Source: Malachius bipustulatus (Eukaryota; Arthropoda; Insecta; Coleoptera; Melyridae). From it: 64,000 bases of DNA. The position numbers and the translations under genes were made by a program. Where the stretch lies: positions 13,182,858 through 13,246,857 of the forward strand of contig OU342633.1 in the NCBI GenBank assembly GCA_910589415.1. The letters run 5' to 3'. The notes below the pieces were generated by a model, which was given only the letters and a program-made list of their open reading frames with translations, was not told where the DNA came from and made no database searches. Of the stretch, positions 47,206 through 58,032 are shown piece by piece (position 1 is the first letter of the stretch; each line of letters begins with the position of its first letter).

Positions 47206-48238
47206 GGTGCACATCAATCTGACGATCAGTAGCGACAATCGAGTCGTCCCCAAGTACTAAATGATCACATACATTGACTCCCATCTTTCGTACGCAATAC
47301 TGGGTAACAATCCAGTTTACGATGGAATCAATGAGCTGGGTAAAGTAACTTCCGCTTGTAACTCCTTTTCTTTTTCGATACATTTCACCGTTGCACATGC
47401 GAATCGGAGTACAAATGAAATACTCAACGATCTTCTTCCACGCTCTGTACAACTTGTGGGTATCAGGAATACCATAATCTTGATAGGCCGTCAGGTCAAT
47501 ATTACTGAGTAGCACGTCAAAAGCTACCCGCACCAGCCAAGCTGGATGATGGTTTTATCAAAACGACTCTAGTCAGAAGACATGAAACTTTTATATTTCG
47601 CAAAACGCAGAAATATCTTCCTACATCCTCCGCGTGCAGTCTCAAATCCGTAAGCAAGTGGCGTATTAGCTTCCTTGAATGCTTGAATTGGTGGTAACGC
47701 AAAACATGCTTCCTGAAATGAAACAGTGCAGGGGTATCCCCACACCGCACGAACTTTTTTCTGTCCCTTCTCGACGAGATGTGGTCGTACGTATGCTGCG
47801 CAGTCTGGTAGACTGACTCGTTTTCCTTCTTTTATCAAGTGTCAAACCGTTCGAATGCTCCTAAATGTGTCCGGGTCCATAGCAACTTCCTTCTTACTTG
47901 AATAGCCATACTCCTTCCATGGTAGACCTGGTGATGAACCCCAATTATCGAGAGTCTTAAGGGGAAGGTCATTAATTTCAACTGGATCAGTAGCTGTCCA
48001 ATTATGCAAACGAGACTTGGGTCCAAGTCGGCCCTTATTTATAATTTACATCTTCTGTTATAAACAGATCAAAAAATCCCAGGGAGTTTTATCAATCATG
48101 TTAAAAATTGACGTTTTCACTCTTGAATCCCCTGAACAGTAAATGGGAATGTTTTCATGTACTCCCTTTCCCAAATTATATCAGGCAATAAGTTTTTCGC
48201 TGTAAGTTCATTTTTTTCTTCATTTTCGAACGGTGATG
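47206..48238 (-). pseudogene. V7: endogenous partitivirus-like RdRp fragment
   Basis: Third type, shared with V8: CNGEMYRKRKGVTSG. Shared breaks at about 47842 (TGA) and 47569-47571 (TAG). A 2-bp CC insertion (GAATCCCCTGAAC near 48130) is also shared with V8. The residue after GDDS is I instead of L. Confidence 0.85.
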
Positions 48239-49697
48239 AACAAATGGTTTCTGGCTAAATGGGCTAGCAATGTCCGATGGCAAAAAAAATAGCTAGAGTA
48301 AAGGGTGAAAATAATGAATTAAAAAAATTTCTTCACAGCAGCTCACCAAGTCTCTCTGCTGAGATGAAAATTACAAATTGCTAACGGGTTTGGGTTTGGG
48401 TCATTGAAATATGGATTGGAAAAAGATATAATTTTTTATTGATTTATATATTCACACATCTTCCTTTATAGATCCAACTCCTCCAGGACAAAAGCGCTAC
48501 TAATAGTAGGTGCTGACTAAGTTTTACAAGAGGCTCATTCAGAGCCACTAGCCTATAGGCTAGATTAACAAATGGTCTCTGGCTAAATGGGCAAGCAATG
48601 TCCGATGGCAAAAAAAATAGCTAGAGTAAAGGGTGAAAATAATGAATTAAAAAAATTTCTTCACAGCAGCTCACCAAGTCTCTCTGCTGAGATGAAAATT
48701 ACAAGATTGCTAACGGGTTTGGGTTTGGGTCATTGAAATATGGATTGGAAAAAGATATAATTTTTTATTGATTTATATATTCACATATCTTCCTTTATAG
48801 ATCCAACTCCTCCAGGACAAAAGCGCTACTAATAGTAGGTGCTGACTAAGTTTTACAAGAGGCTCATTCAGAGCCACTAGCCTATAGGCTAGATTAACAA
48901 ATGGTCTCTGGCTAAATGGGCAAGCAATGTCCGATGGCAAAAAAATAGCTAGAGTAAAGGGTGAAAATAATGAATTAAAAAATCTCTTCACAGCAGCTCA
49001 CCAAGTCTCTGCTGAGATGAAAAATACAAGATTGCTAACGGGTTTGGGTTTGGGTCATTGAAATATGGATTGGAAAAAGATATAATTTTTTATTGATATA
49101 TATTCACACATCTTCCTTTATAGATCCAACTCCTCCAGGACAAAAGCGCTACTAATAGTAGGTGCTGACTAAGTTTTACAAGAGGCTCATTCAGAGCCGC
49201 TAGCCTTGGCTAAATGGGCAAGCAATGTCCGATGGCAAAAAATAATAGCTAGAGTAAAGGGTGAAAATAATGAATTAAAAAATCTCTTCACAGCAGCTCA
49301 CCAAGTCTCTCTGCTGAGATGAAAATTACAAATTGCTAACGGGTTTGGGTTTGGGTCATTGAAATATGGATTGGAAAAAGATATAATTTTTTATTGATTT
49401 ATATATTCACACATCTTCCTTTATAGATCCAACTCCTCCAGGACAAAAGCGCTACTAATAGTAGGTGCTGACTAAGTTTTACAAGAGGCTCATTCAGAGC
49501 CGCTAGCCTATAGGCTAGATTAACAAATGGTCTCTGGCTAAATGGGCAAGCAATGTCCGATGGCAAAAAAAATAGCTAGAATAAAGGGTGAAAATAATGA
49601 ATTGAAAAAATTTCTTCACAGCAGCTCACCAAGTCTCTCTGCTGAGATGAAAATTACAAGATTGCTAACGGGTTTGGGTCATTAAAATATGGATTGG
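48239..49697. repeat. Satellite run between V7 and V8 (4 A modules)
   Basis: Four S-A monomers. The third A is fused to S by a deletion (GCCGCTAGCCTTGGCTAAATGG at 49195-49215 lacks the ACAAATGGTCTC part). Confidence 0.85.
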
Positions 49698-50730
49698 GGT
49701 GCACATCAATCTGACGATCAGTAGCGACAAGCGAGTCGTCCCCAAGTACTAAATGATCACATACATTGACTCCCATCTTTCGTACGCAATACTGGGTAAC
49801 AATCCAGTTTAGGATGGAATCAATGAGCTGGGTAAAGTAACTTCCGCTTGTAACTCCTTTTCTTTTTCGATACATTTCACCGTTGCACATGCGAATCGGA
49901 GTACAAATGAAATACTCAACGATCTTCTTCCACGCTCTGTACAACTTGTGGGTATCAGGAATACCATAATCTTGATAGGCCGTCAGGTCAATATTACTGA
50001 GTAGCACGTCAAAAGCTACCCGCACCAGCCAAGCTGGATGATGGTTTTATCAAAACGACTCTAGTCAGAAGACATGAAACTTTTATATTTCGCAAAACGT
50101 AGAAATATCTTCCTACATCCTCCGCGTGCAGTCTCAAATCCGTAAGCAAGTGGCGTATTAGCTTCCTTGAATGCTTGAATTGGTGGTAACGCAAAACATG
50201 CTTCCTGAAATGAAACAGTGCAGGGGTATCCCCACACCGCACGAACTTTTTTCTGTCCATTCTCGACGAGATGTGGTCGTACGTATGCTGCGCAGTCTGG
50301 TAGACTGACTCGTTTTCCTTCTTTTATCAAGTGTCAAACCGTTCGAATGCTCCTAAATGTGTCCGGGTCCATAGCAACTTCCTTCTTACTTGAATAGCCA
50401 TACTCCTTCCATGGTAGACCTGGTGATGAACCCCAATTATCGAGAGTCTTAAGGGGAAGGTCATTAATTTCAACTGGATCAGTAGCTGTCCAATTATGCA
50501 AACGAGACTTGGGTCCAAGTCGGCCCTAATTTATAATTTACATCTTCTGTTATAAACAGATCAAAAAATCCCAGGGAGTTTTATCAATCATGTTAAAAAT
50601 TGACGTTTTCACTCTTGAATCCCCTGAACAGTAAATGGGAATGTTTTCATGTACTCCCTTTCCCAAATTATATCAGGCAATAAGTTTTTCGCTGTAAGTT
50701 CATTTTTTTCTTCATTTTAGAACGGTGATG
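49698..50730 (-). pseudogene. V8: endogenous partitivirus-like RdRp fragment
   Basis: Same type as V7. TGA near 50334, TAG at 50061-50063. Single-base differences change SIVNW to SILNW in motif B and FCVLR to FYVLR near motif A. Another base change removes a shadow Met. Confidence 0.85.
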
Positions 50731-52935
50731 AACAAATGGTTTCTGGCTAAATGGGCTAGCAATGTCCGATGGCAAAAAAAATAGCTAGAGTAAAGGGTGA
50801 AAATAATGAATTAAAAAAATTTCTTCACAGCAGCTCACCAAGTCTCTCTGCTGAGATGAAAATTACAAGATTGCTAACGGGTTTGGGTTTGGGTCATTGA
50901 AATATTGATTGGAAAAAGATATAATTTTTTATTGATTTATATATTCACACATCTTCCTTTATAGATCCAACTCCTCCAGGACAAAAGCGCTACTAATAGT
51001 AGGTGCTGACTAAGTTTTACAAGAGGCTCATTCAGAGCCACTAGCCTATAGGCTAGATTAACAAATGGTCTCTGGCTAAATGGGCAAGCAATGTCCGATG
51101 GCAAAAAATTAGCTATAGTAAAGGGTGAAAATAATGAATTAAAAAAATTTCTTCACAGCAGCTCACCAAGTCTCTCTGCTGAGATGAAAATTACAAGATT
51201 GTTAACGGGTTTGGGTTTGGGTCATTGAAGTATGGATTGGAAAAAGATATAATTTTTTATTGATTTATATATTCACACATCTTCCTTTATAGATCCAACT
51301 CCTCCAGGACAAAAGCGCTACTAATAGTAGGTGCTGACTAAGTTTTACAAGAGGCTCATTCAGAGCCACTAGCCTATAGGCTAGATTAACAAATGGTCTC
51401 TGGCTAAATGGACAAGCAATGTCCGATGGCAAAAAAAAATAGCTAGAGTAAAGGGTGAAAATAATGAATTAAAAAATCTCTTCACAGCAGCTCACCAAGT
51501 CTCTCTGCTGAGATGAAAAATACAAGATTGCTAACGGGTTTGGGTTTGGGTCATTGAAATATGGATTGGAAAAAGATATAATTTTTTATTGATTTATATA
51601 TTCACACATCTTCCTTTATAGATCCAACTCCTCCAGGACAAAAGCGCTACTAATAGTAGGTGCTGACTAAGTTTTACAAGAGGCTCATTCAGAGCCACTA
51701 GCCTATAGGCTAGATTAACAAATGGTCTCTGGCTAAATGGACAAGCAATGTCCGATGGCAAAAAAAATAGCTAGAGTAAAGGGTGAAAATAATGAATTAA
51801 AAAAATTTCTTCACAGCAGCTCACCAAGTCTCTCTGCTGAGATGAAAAATACAAGATTGCTAACGGGTTTGGGTTTGGGTCATTGAAATATGGATTGGAA
51901 AAAGATATAATTTTTTATTGATTTATATATTCACACATCTTCCTTTATAGATCCAACTCCTCCAGGACAAAAGCGCTACTAATAGTAGGTGCTGACTAAG
52001 TTTTACAAGAGGCTCATTCAGAGCCACTAGCCTATAGGCTAGATTAACAAATGGTCTCTGGCTAAATGGGCAAGCAATGTCCGATGGCAAAAAAATAGCT
52101 ATAGTAAAGGGTGAAAATAATGAATTAAAAAAATTTCTTCACAGCAGCTCACCAAGTCTCTCTGCTGAGATGAAAATTACAAGATTGTTAACGGGTTTGG
52201 GTTTGGGTCATTGAAGTATGGATTGGAAAAAGATATAATTTTTTATTGATTTATATATTCACACATCTTCCTTTATAGATCCAACTCCTCCAGTACAAAA
52301 GCGCTACTAATAGTAGGTGCTGACTAAGTTTTACAAGAGGCTCATTCAGAGCCACTAGCCTATAGGCTAGATTAACAAATGGTCTCTGGCTAAATGGACA
52401 AGCAATGTCCGATGGCAAAAAAAATAGCTAGAGTAAAGGGTGAAAATAATGAATTAAAAAAAATTTCTTCACAGCAGCTCACCAAGTCTCTCTGCTGAGA
52501 TGAAAATTACAAGATTGTTGACGGGTTTGGGTTTGGGTCATTGAAGTATGGATTGGAAAAAGATATAATTTTTTATTGATTTATATATTCACACATCTTC
52601 CTTTATAGATCCAACTCCTCCAGGACAAAAGCGCTACTAATAGTAGGTGCTGACTAAGTTTTACAAGAGGCTGCTAGCCAGAGTAAAAAGTGAAAATAAT
52701 GAATTAAAAAATCTCTTCACAGCAGCTCACCAAGCTCCCTGCTGAGGTGAAAGATACATGATTGCTAACGGGTTTGGGCCATTGAAATATGGATTGGAAA
52801 AGGATATAATATTTTATTTATATATTCACACATCTACCTTTATAGATCCAACTCCTCTAGGACAAAAGCGCTACTAATAGTAAGTGCTGACTAAGTTTTA
52901 CAAGAGGCTCATCTAGGACCGCTAGGCTATAGGCT
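50731..52935. repeat. Right-hand satellite run (7 A modules) and array edge
   Basis: Monomers from 51.1 to 52.55 kb show an alternating pattern of variants (TTAGCTATAG, GATTGTTAACGGG, GAAGTATGG), which indicates a two-monomer higher-order repeat. From 52.67 kb the copies lose blocks and diverge (GCTCCCTGCTGAGGTG), and the array stops in TAGGCTAGAAG near 52935. Confidence 0.85.
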
Positions 52936-53307
52936 AGAAGAAGAAATAGTTGTATTAAATAGCTCATTAGCTTCATTTAGATTGTTTCTAGCATATGGCT
53001 TCATCAGGTTTTTCAATAAAGAATACGCTTCATCGCCTATGAATACAAAAGGAGCCCTAGTATTGGAATTTGGAAGGGATTTATCATCTGGGATATTCCT
53101 TTTCTTCATTTCCATTAATCTGTAGAGTTGTGAATTTCTAAATGTTCCTCCATCGCTTCGTTTTCCGTATGCTCCAACTTCAATACAGATAAATTTACAA
53201 TTGGCATCGCTGACTGCTTGCAACACAATTGAAAAAAAATGTTTGTATGTTAATAATACAGTTCCAGCAACGCCGTCTTTTTCTGCACAACAAGAAGTAA
53301 CTTTCAT
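52927..53307 (-). pseudogene. Harbinger-type nuclease fragment (HARBI1-like)
   Basis: About 120 residues of a DDE_Tnp_4 nuclease: HFFSIVLQAVSDANCKFICI, EVGAYGKRSDGGTFRNSQLY (contains the second catalytic Asp of the family) and FVFIGDEAYSLLKNLMKPYA. The N-terminal domain and first Asp block are missing, and the C-terminus is cut where the satellite array begins. The upstream side reaches MKVTSCCAEKDGVAG with no further homology. It might be the far half of the Harbinger N-terminal piece at 56.8-57.1 kb. Confidence 0.75.
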
Positions 53308-54549
53308 GACAATAAATATCTTATACGGTTATGCAATCAAATAATTTGTTTGACTATAATTATTAGGAAAACATAATAATATATTAATTTGTACATGTTG
53401 TAGCTCTCGTCTGATTTTTAATCGTAGACTGCTCGTAAAACAGGTGCCGACTTACCTTCATTGGGTCGAAGCACTGTTTAATGCTACCAAAATCTCACTC
53501 AGATTTTGTGGGACGGTAGTAACATTACCTACGTAAAGCGGTATGGTTTAATTACCTCTAAGATAAAAGATAAAGGATGCCAGATGACCTTATAATTTAG
53601 ATTAATTGACCTAAAGTAACCTGGGCTATAAAGGCATAAAAATTCGCTCAGGACGTAAAATGATTGTAATTTCTAACTACTGTAACTATCTACTGAATAA
53701 TAAAATTGACTTTTTTAATAAAGAATGTATTTATGAAATCATTTACAAATTGATGATGAATTGAAATTCTATGGTAACAAAATACTAATTAATTGATCAA
53801 GTAGTTCATTGTAATTATCTCATTTAACAGTTTAAATGTTTAAGAATATAGATATCTATTTCCTTTCACAAGATGATCGACATTTGCGTCGTAAATGTAA
53901 CTTGAATAATAACGGTAATAATGATAGATAGATCAAATATCTTAAAATTATGAATATGAATTTTCAGGTATAAAATAGTATTAGTCTCTTAACAAGATAC
54001 GGTAATAAATATGCGTAAAATTCCTAACTTGGCTTCATTGATATCACTGAGAGCAAAGGGGTTATGTGATATTTGCTTACTGAACGACTTTTCTCTTCCC
54101 CGAAAAGTCGAGTCGCACCTGAAGGAGCGGGGCCCTGGATGAGATCACAAGAGAGGAGGTCATTATCTCCCTCTGAGATGGCAAAAGACAGGTGTGTGGT
54201 CTCGTGGAGACACGTGCTGGACGCCGGTCAGCGGTCTCACCCTTTGGGGTTGGTTGAAACTAAAAAATATCGGGCTCCGGATGTTAAGGTCCAGTATTCA
54301 GGGGCAGGCAGCAGCAAAACCCTCAGATAATAGAAGCGATTCCTTCCATAAAAGCGGATATCGAAGCGTGGAGATACAGGAATCAAGATGGCGTCGGTAA
54401 AGATAAGTGAAGTTCTACTTCGTAGATAGGTGTTACGATAAGATAAGGTAATACCCGGATTGATAGGGTAGATAAAAAGAACTAGAACAAGATATAGGTT
54501 CTATTAGAGAAAGTTTTAGATAATTTGGTTGATTTACTTACCCAATATA
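53308..54549. other. No identified gene; GC-rich patch
   Basis: Mostly AT-rich. 54075-54400 is distinctly GC-richer and open in two plus-strand frames (85 and 68 codons; for example WSRGDTCWTPVSG in one). It looks like an old coding or structured element, but I do not recognise it. A strong splice donor context (AAGGTAAGTCGG, minus strand, near 53453) has no identifiable exon. Confidence 0.35.
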
Positions 54550-55060
54550 CCGGGTGTCCCATTAGTGCGGGATTCTTCTCTGGCAGCTTCACTTTTGAAG
54601 CTATAAAAAAAGATGAGGGAGAAAAATTGTATGGTTTGAAGAGACCTTCAACCTAAAATAATTTTCAGCTATACAGGATGGCCCAATATCGCTGTACGCC
54701 TTACAACTTTGTTATTTTAAATAGGACACCCTATATATTATTACATTTTCAGATTATCTGAAAAAAATCATTAAGAATGGTTTTCACAGTTTCAGTATAA
54801 TGTGAATAGTTTTTGAGTTATAAACAAGTGAAAATTGCCATTTTCCATTTTCGAAGCAGCTTACAATGAAAACGGCTCAAGACAGCAGAAAAAGGTTTAC
54901 ATGTCCCTATCTTAACTTTTTACAAGGTATCCTATGATGTGGATGAAATTGTTATACAGGGTGATGAAAATTTTCAGATTTTTCATCACCCTGTATAAAA
55001 ATTTCATCCACATCATACCACACCTTGTAAAAAGAATATATAAGAATATACCACACCCGG
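54550..55060. mobile_element. Foldback MITE, TA target, related to the 13.1-kb element
   Basis: Ends CCGGGTGTCCC and CCACACCCGG with TA on both sides. The interior carries GGACACCCTATATATT and ATTATTACATTTTCAGATT, as in the 13.1-kb element, then a 50-bp-arm palindrome with two head-to-head CAGGGTGATGAAAA words (54953-55000). Confidence 0.75.
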
Positions 55061-56815
55061 TATATTGGTTCTTTAGGTAAAAGAAGATAGGGGAGCGAGC
55101 GCGTGTTCACCGCTTGATGACCGGGTCAGAAATGGCGTAGCCTGTTCAGAAATGCCTTAGGACTCTTTTGCTGCGCAACTCAAGATGGTTGCTGCATTTT
55201 AAAAATTCATGAAACTAATCACTAGGGACATCTATGTTTCTTGTTAACGGAAAGAAGATAGGACAGAAACTATCCCGATGGATCTGTAGTTTGTACTGAA
55301 GTACAGGTACCTTGAACTTGCCAAGTTTGGCTAGTTCTACCACTCTGTAACAGATGGCGATGCGAGCTCAAAACTTAGTATTTTTGGTTGTATTGTAGGA
55401 ACGTTAGATATTTTAAAATAGACCTAATAAAAGGAAAAAACTTTAACAAACGTTACACATCTCTCTTTACCGGGGTAAAGAAAGACGTAAAGATAAACCA
55501 ACTAGAAAAAGCAAAGGCGTATTTCAAGTTGTTACTATACCCGAAGAAGGGTATGTTTGCAGGGACAACTAGATGACGATAAGTTTAGGGACTATGATTC
55601 AAAAATCATGTTCGCAAATAGTGTTGTGTTCATTTCGAGGAAATAAGATAATGATTCTGAATGAGCAACTTGTCAACGAAATCGTTCAACTGCTTCATTG
55701 AATGAATAAAATTTCTCTCATATATGCTTACTAAGATAACATGCAACTTTTCAAAGGAAATAGCATTAGGTTTACTAAAATTACATGCAACTTAAATAAT
55801 AAGCACTAATTGTTCTTACTGAACAATGTAAAAAAAAACAAGAGAATAATTTCTAGATAATAAGATACGATAATACGATAAGGTATGGTTAGATACGATA
55901 ATATAATGGGTAGATACAATAAGATAAGATAATATAATATATTAAGATAAACAAAATCCAAATACTGTAGGATATCACAGTGGTGAATATTCTAAAATAA
56001 AAAATAGAATTTCTAAGAAGAAAGATCTCCTGAGGTGGGCACGATTACTTCCCTTGCTGTTGAACGATGCTTCCCCGACCAACGACAACCTCGCATTCCG
56101 CGTTGAAGCATGCACCGCCACTGAGACAGTGGCGGGCGGAAAAGTCGGAAGCAGGACCATCGTGGTCAAGTGGCGGGTTCAGCTAGCAGAAAGGAAGATT
56201 ACTCGATCCTCAAGGGGGTCGATGCTGTTGAGAACTTGAGCATCGGAAAATTAAGACAAAGATAACCTTAGGTGAAGATAAAACAAGGAAATCTAAACTT
56301 CCCAAACGAGTTTGATTGCGAGAAAGGGAGACATCAAGACGAGCATCTCTTCCTAGAGATATCTCGAGGAATGAAAGCGGTTAGGATGGTTTCTTGGAAA
56401 CCATAAAAAACTAGTAAAATCTTCTTCGGGTTCCCTATTCAGGACACCGAAGTGAGATTCGAACCTTCTCCACATTTGTCCATCGTTTACCAGGCGTACT
56501 AAAAGTTGTCCCAGCACAATCCAGTGCTCTTGTCCCACGGGTGTAGGCACAAGAATGTCTGCGAGAGTGATTATCTGATTTGCGCTAATGTCCATCAACG
56601 GGGAAAATTTGGGGAAACTTTCTCGCCACGGAGGGAAGATATCTTTGTCCCTAGGGGAACAGGAAGAATTTTTGATCAAATGGCCAAATATAAGAGCTGT
56701 CACGAAAAGATTATTTTTGATGATTTGATAAGTGCGAAGTTGGAAAACACACCTATTTTTGAAAATCTCCGGAAGGGGAAATTTTGAGTCTAAAAAGAGA
56801 GGTAAAATTAGATGT
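55061..56815. other. No identified gene
   Basis: Contains many GATAAG-type short repeats (54410-54480, 55855-55950) and a GC-richer patch at 56030-56240. Frames of 60-116 codons occur on both strands over 56.35-56.79 kb without recognisable domains. Together with 54.07-54.40 kb this may be one decayed element, but no terminus or motif proves it. Confidence 0.35.
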
Positions 56816-57115
56816 TTAAAAGGATGTCGGCGTCTCGCATGGTGGATATCGGGCGTAATGTCGCGAGGGTAAGGTGCAAGATGTAATTAAACTTGACTGA
56901 GTCATTCGTAAATATTCGTAATATCGATCAGGATATTCTTTAAGTTGCGGGTACAAATGATAGAATTCACCAAAACTAGTCCGATTTTGATTTACTGGAT
57001 GCACATTCCATCTCCGGTTTCCTTTTTTGGGCAGTAATACCCACCATTTCAAAGCATTTGAAGAATTGTCACTGTCACTATCACTATCTGTATCTGTGAA
57101 CATTTTAACAACCAC
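56816..57115 (-). pseudogene. Harbinger-type nuclease N-terminal fragment
   Basis: An acidic start (MFTDTDSDSDSDNSS) is followed by RRWNVHPVNQNRTSFGEFYH and LKEYPDRYYEYLRMTQSS, the standard N-terminal block of insect HARBI1-like nucleases. At about 56890 the frame shifts (FNYILHL continues in another frame) and the homology fades by 56820. The catalytic part is not adjacent. Confidence 0.75.
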
Positions 57116-57259
57116 TTTAATACAATGAAAACGAACGACTGACTAAAGATCAACGGCGATGTGAACTTGCTCATTATGTTTGTCGGCTACGAATGCTGAT
57201 GCGTGGCAATCTGCGTGGCGAGATGCGCGGCGATGTGCGAGGCGAGATGAACTGCTCCA

Positions 57260-57558
57260 CTATGTTTTTACACTTGCTGTTTCTCCAAAAGTCCAAGTGG
57301 TGTCATGGACTGTCACCTGATTATTATTTTCAAAAACAGGCTCATTATTCACCGGTTCTTTATCGTTTGTGATAGTATTCGGAAACAGTTCGTCACTTAC
57401 TTGGTCGTCTGAATTGAGATCTGATGAAGAGGAATCAGAGTCACTCGAACCAGAAGAAGAACCTCGTGTTGACTTTCCATCTGCAAGTCTTGGCTTTTTT
57501 CTTGGAGAAGAATTTTCTTCAACGCCTTGATAAGTAAGACTATTTGATTCAGGAGAGT
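57260..57558 (-). CDS. Putative terminal exon of an unidentified host gene
   Basis: An open 3' exon of about 99 codons with an acceptor at 57559-57560 (AAATATTTTTAG on the minus strand) and a TAG stop at 57260-57262. It codes for a polar, low-complexity tail: EENSSPRKKPRLADGKS with a nuclear-localisation-like KKPRL, then a Ser/Asp run (GSSSGSSDSDSSSSDLNSDD). The phase joins exactly with the exon at 57867-58005 through a GTGAGT donor. Composition suggests a nuclear protein. No domain is recognised. Confidence 0.5.
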
Positions 57559-57866
57559 CTAAAAATATTTTGAATTTTTTTTAAAATGATTATCAAAAAC
57601 CTTGTTATTTTATTTTCAAACAATAATAATAATAATAGCAATAATATAATAATGTATTTATTTCCAACAGGTGCAGACGCACCCAATTACAGGAAACATA
57701 TAAAAAAGAAACACATGCGATAACTTCCTTTTAAAGTACCTACCTACATCACTGACCATGAAACCAAAAAAAAAATTATTTATAATTATAATTATTTATA
57801 AATAAGTAAAGATAAATTAGAAAATAAAAAAGCGCTTCGGGTATAAAACCACGAGCATTCACTCAC

Positions 57867-58005
57867 CTTCAATTAGAATGGCATTGCAGCTTATCTTAGT
57901 TACCTTGCCATCGATATCCCATTGAACAACGGCAATATTTTTGCATCTAAGAACTTTTTTATTGTCCCTAAGTACTTGGCAGTTTTCCAGCTATCCCCAA
58001 ATTGG
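57867..58005 (-). CDS. Putative internal exon of the same host gene
   Basis: Codes NKKVLRCKNIAVVQWDIDGK and VTKISCNAILIE, a short beta-rich segment with VVQWD..GK that looks like a chromo/Tudor-like or MADF-adjacent strand pair; this is only an impression. It ends at a GAAG-GTGAGT donor (57861-57866, minus strand) in phase 1, matching the next exon. The upstream edge is uncertain: TAG lies in frame just above, so an acceptor near 57990 is likely. No start codon or promoter was identified. The intron would be 306 bp. Confidence 0.45.
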
Positions 58006-58032
58006 GAAATACTCCAGGAGTGATCATTTTTC

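Larger units (their letters stand above)
28814..52935 (-). repeat. Satellite array containing amplified partitivirus-like RdRp fragments
   Basis: A 24-kb tandem array made of three modules. S is 159-182 bp, starts AACAAATGGT(C/T)TCTGG and ends TATGGATTGG. A is about 147 bp, from AAAAAGATATAATTTTTTAT to GGCTAGATT. V is about 1,031 bp of viral RdRp sequence. S always alternates with A or V. S plus A gives a 325-330 bp monomer, and S plus V gives about 1.2 kb. Module order from left: V0 (cut), A, V1, A, V2, four A, V3, five A, V4, A, V5, four A, V6, two A, V7, four A, V8, seven A. Copies are nearly identical. The last two monomers (52.67-52.93 kb) are more diverged, as at the edge of a satellite. 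Three large insertions and one small one are described separately. Confidence 0.9.

Noticed and set aside
28814..52935. CRISPR-like array
   Set aside because: Units are contiguous 325-330 bp or longer monomers, with no short repeat-spacer pattern, and the context is insect transposons.
56054..56239. Plus-strand 61-codon frame in a GC-rich patch
   Set aside because: Overlapped by an equally long minus frame; neither has a domain or a plausible start context.
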